8,380 nt of DNA from Rhizorhabdus sp. (lineage in GTDB: Bacteria; Pseudomonadota; Alphaproteobacteria; Sphingomonadales; Sphingomonadaceae), in contig SCUQ01000488.1 of assembly GCA_004297635.1 (NCBI GenBank), positions 1 to 8,380 on the forward strand. The letters are read 5' to 3'. Below the pieces are notes generated by a model, which was given only the letters and a program-made list of their open reading frames with translations, had not been told where the DNA came from and did not search any database. Position 1 is the stretch's first letter. Each line of letters begins with the position of its first letter. The position numbers and the translations under genes were made by a program. This document shows positions 6,167 to 8,380 of this stretch, piece by piece.

Positions 6167-7735
6167 CTACCCCGCACGCCCCTTAGCAGCGGTGGCGGGC
6201 TTCTGTCGAACAATGGCGTAAAGCGCGCTGCGGTCATCCGCCCACACCGGTTTCAGCCAGGGCTGCTTCGGCCGATGGGCCGGATCGACGCCCAGCAGCC
6301 AGAGGTGATCGAACGCGCCCTGCGGTACGGCGGCTATCCGCTGCGCCAGCAACGGCTCGGGCCGGTCGCAGCCGGGCAGGCGGACCTGCTCGCTGCTATG
6401 ATAGGCGAAATCGCGCGGGATCGAGGGGCCGACCTCGACCAGTTGCGCACCCGGCATGTCGAACTGATCGTTGACGAAGGCGTCCCGCCGGATGATCGCC
6501 ATGCTCGGCAGATGGACGATCCGCGGCACCGTCCAGCCGCGCGGGCAGGGCGGGGCGATGAACGCGACGACCCTGGACCCCTTCGGGATATGGGGCAGTG
6601 CCTGCAACCATCGCTCATGGTCCTGCGCATAGCGGACATAGCTGACCGTCGCGGTGGCCGTCCGCGCGGCGACGAAGCCGAAGCCGGCCAGCGCCACCAG
6701 CGCCGCGGCGGTCCTGCCCCAGCCGGGCCTCGGCGCGACCGCGATCACGCCGATGGCCAGCATCAGCGGCGCGATCCGCATATCGGCATAGATCAGGCCG
6801 AAAAAGGCATAGGGGATGGTGACATAGAAGGCGGCCATCATCAGGAAGATGACCAGCAACCGGCGGTTCATCCGGGCGATTCCGAGGATGCCGACGATGA
6901 TCAGCGCGACACAGCCCAGCGCCGACAGCCCGTCCCACTGCACCCAGCGGTCGCGCATCGCGCTTTCGATCCAGCCCCATTTGTTGAGGATGTCGAAATA
7001 GGGGCTCGTCTCCCCCGCATTGTCGCCGCTGCGCCACGCGACGATCGGGATCAGGGGCAGGCCGAGGAGCAGGCCCTCGCCAAAGACCGCGCGGATCGTC
7101 GCCAGGCTGATCTTCCAGCTCGTGACATGGCGATACAGCGCATTGCCGCCCACGAGCAGCCCGAACACGACCCAGCCGAAGATATGCGCGAAATAGATGA
7201 CGACGCTGCCGAGCAGGATCAGCAGCCGCCAGGCCATCGGCCGCCTCAATCGCTGATAGCGCAGGACCAGCCCGAACGTCAGAAAGGCGAAGGCGGCGCC
7301 CAGCGAGAAATTGATGAAGCCATATTGGAAGGCATAGCCGTAGATCAGCGGCAGCGCGAAGGCGGCGGAGGCGGGCAGATGGCCATGGGCTTCCTTCGCG
7401 ATCAGCAGCAGCCCCGCGGCGGAGATGACCGGGATCAGGATGATGACGATCTTCGTCGCCAGCTCGATCCCCAACCAGGGCTGGATGAGCCAGACGAGCA
7501 GATCGACGCCGAGATTGCCCACCGGCATCCAGTGGATCGAGAAGATCGATGCCAGGGTTGGTGCGTCGGCCATCCCCGCCTGGATGCGGAACCGGCCCAT
7601 ATGGGTGGGCACGTCGTCAAGCGGCGGGAAGGCCGGCCAGAGCAGCGGTACCGCCATCAGCAGCAGCAGCAGCGCGACATAGGTGGGGGACGACCACCAG
7701 CCCGCCTGGCCGCGTGCCTGATTGCGTCCCGTCAT
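6167..7735 (-). CDS. Multi-pass membrane protein, probable GT-C-type glycosyltransferase
   Basis: This 522-residue protein has about ten hydrophobic segments, roughly at 18-36, 75-90, 93-113, 124-158 (probably two), 170-198, 213-234, 270-287, 291-313, 319-335 and 340-357. A soluble C-terminal part of about 160 residues follows. The first periplasmic loop carries PLDDVPTHMGR with D40, D41 and H45, the position where GT-C enzymes keep acidic catalytic residues. YADMRIAPL at 316-324 recalls a conserved stretch in such proteins. GT-C enzymes use polyprenyl-phosphate sugars as donors outside the cytoplasmic membrane, and the next gene encodes an enzyme that makes such donors. Family assignment rests on topology, the acidic loop and context, so acceptor and sugar are unknown. 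Its ATG overlaps the restored stop of the upstream GT4 gene as ATGA (7735-7732), with a GGTGGA ribosome-binding sequence a few bases before. That implies translational coupling. Confidence 0.72.
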   Translation of the reverse strand: MTGRNQARGQAGWWSSPTYVALLLLLMAVPLLWPAFPPLDDVPTHMGRFRIQAGMADAPTLASIFSIHWMPVGNLGVDLLVWLIQPWLGIELATKIVIILIPVISAAGLLLIAKEAHGHLPASAAFALPLIYGYAFQYGFINFSLGAAFAFLTFGLVLRYQRLRRPMAWRLLILLGSVVIYFAHIFGWVVFGLLVGGNALYRHVTSWKISLATIRAVFGEGLLLGLPLIPIVAWRSGDNAGETSPYFDILNKWGWIESAMRDRWVQWDGLSALGCVALIIVGILGIARMNRRLLVIFLMMAAFYVTIPYAFFGLIYADMRIAPLMLAIGVIAVAPRPGWGRTAAALVALAGFGFVAARTATATVSYVRYAQDHERWLQALPHIPKGSRVVAFIAPPCPRGWTVPRIVHLPSMAIIRRDAFVNDQFDMPGAQLVEVGPSIPRDFAYHSSEQVRLPGCDRPEPLLAQRIAAVPQGAFDHLWLLGVDPAHRPKQPWLKPVWADDRSALYAIVRQKPATAAKGRAG

Positions 7736-8380
7736 CCGTCCACCGCCCCCAGAAAGAGTTTCGCGCTATGATCCCAGCCCAGATCGCGGGCATGCGCAAG
7801 CCCGCCCTGGGCCAGGCGCGCACGGGCCACGGGGTCTCCGAGCAGATGGCGAAGCGCGTCGGCGATCGCCGCTTTGTCGGCGCCATCGACGAGCAGACCG
7901 TCTCGCCATCGACGATCGCATCGGTCGCGCCGCCCGCCCGTCCGCCGATGACCGGCTTCCCGCAGGCATTGGCTTCCAGGAAAATCAGGCCGAAGCCCTC
8001 GGTATCGCCATCCGCCAATGTCCGGTTCGGCATCGCGAACAGGATGCAGCGGCGATAAAGATCGGTCAGTTCGGCATCGCCGACGCCGCCGAGAAAGTCG
8101 ATCCGATCGGCCACCCCCAGCTGCCCGGCCTCGCGCTTCAGCGTAGCGGCCATGGGACCGTCGCCGGCGATGCGCAGCCGGATGTCGGGAAAGTCGGGGG
8201 CGATCATCGCGAACGCCTCGATCAGCCGGTCGAAGCCCTTGCGCTCGATCAGTCGTCCGACGCTCAGGACGAAGGGCTCGCTCACGCTGCCGGGCGTAAA
8301 GCGTTCGAGATCGACCCCGGGAGGAACCAGCCTGATGCGATCCGGCGCGACACCGAAATCGCGCATCAGACGATCGCGCG
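7732..8380 (-). pseudogene. GT4 glycosyltransferase, C-terminal part, frameshifted (5' end outside window)
   Basis: This is the C-terminal half of a GT-B-fold, family 4 glycosyltransferase, which transfers sugar from a nucleotide donor in the cytoplasm. The frame is open to the right edge, so the N-terminal domain lies outside. Visible motifs are RLVPPGVD, FVLSVGRLIERKGFDRLIEA, RIAGDGP, and the donor-binding EX7E motif EGFGLIFLE (glutamate codons at 8000 and 7976). At DGET (ending at 7899) the frame breaks: as written it continues VCSSMAPTKRR and runs to 7617, deep into the next gene. Restoring one G on the minus strand near 7898 gives DGETGLLVDGADKAAIADAL and a normal family ending (ALRHLLGDPVARARLAQGGL, then SAKLFLGAVDG). 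The TGA at 7734-7732 then overlaps the next ATG. The restored part keeps normal codon use with no further stops, so the lesion is either very recent or a sequence error. Family call is firm; pseudogene status is open. Confidence 0.85.

Noticed and set aside
5122..6186. A 354-codon plus-strand open frame opposite the DPM1/GtrA gene
   Set aside because: It is another antisense shadow, with low-complexity D/H/Q/A composition and no domain.
7617..7731. Extended C-terminus of the GT4 protein as written, ending at 7617
   Set aside because: It is read out of frame after the deletion near 7898 and overlaps the first 40 codons of the next gene. The restored frame ends naturally at 7732.
6080..7771. 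A 563-codon plus-strand open frame opposite the GT-C-like gene
   Set aside because: The product is dominated by D, R, Q and H (many QRR, DD and RD runs) and has no domain. The minus strand here shows consistent membrane segments, so the plus frame is a shadow.

Overview
The window is GC-rich (G and C strongly preferred at third codon positions), densely packed and without RNA genes, insertion sequences or CRISPR. Protein families and style (a bacteriophytochrome with an HWE-type kinase, a BphO-type heme oxygenase, a GtrA-fused polyprenyl-phosphate glycosyltransferase) point to an alphaproteobacterium, most likely a sphingomonad. That assignment comes from pattern recognition, not a database search.

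Layout. (1) Positions 1-1753, minus strand: a phospholipase D-superfamily protein with two HKD motifs and a very basic tail, followed 7 bases later by the start of a small membrane protein that runs off the left edge. (2) Positions 1754-1874: a 121-base divergent intergenic region, the only sizeable noncoding stretch. It holds a perfect 8-bp inverted repeat, a leader hairpin and a weak ECF-type promoter candidate facing the phospholipase. (3) Positions 1875-4989, plus strand: a two-gene photoreceptor operon. A heme oxygenase (bphO) would make biliverdin, and a bacteriophytochrome (bphP; PAS-GAF-PHY-HWE kinase-receiver) would bind it through Cys13. The phytochrome must start at a TTG codon. (4) Positions 4996-8380, minus strand, converging on bphP: a three-gene glycosylation cassette in transcription order. 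It consists of a GT4 glycosyltransferase (5' part outside the window, reading frame broken by one missing base), a multi-pass GT-C-like membrane protein, and a DPM1-like glycosyltransferase fused to a GtrA membrane domain.

How the genes may work together. The photoreceptor operon is self-contained: chromophore synthesis, red/far-red sensing, histidine kinase output and a receiver in one chain. HWE kinases in alphaproteobacteria often feed the PhyR/EcfG general stress response, so a link to the divergent phospholipase gene is possible but unproven. In the glycosylation cassette, the DPM1/GtrA protein would charge a polyprenyl phosphate with a sugar on the cytoplasmic side. The GT-C-like protein would use that lipid-linked sugar on the periplasmic side, and the GT4 enzyme would add a sugar from a nucleotide donor in the cytoplasm.

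The clearest anomaly is the GT4 frameshift near 7897-7899. Restoring one base recovers an intact C-terminus and a stop codon overlapping the next start as ATGA. I found no convincing wholly new system. The candidates worth checking are the light-sensing operon with its divergent control region and the uncharacterised partner of the phospholipase.
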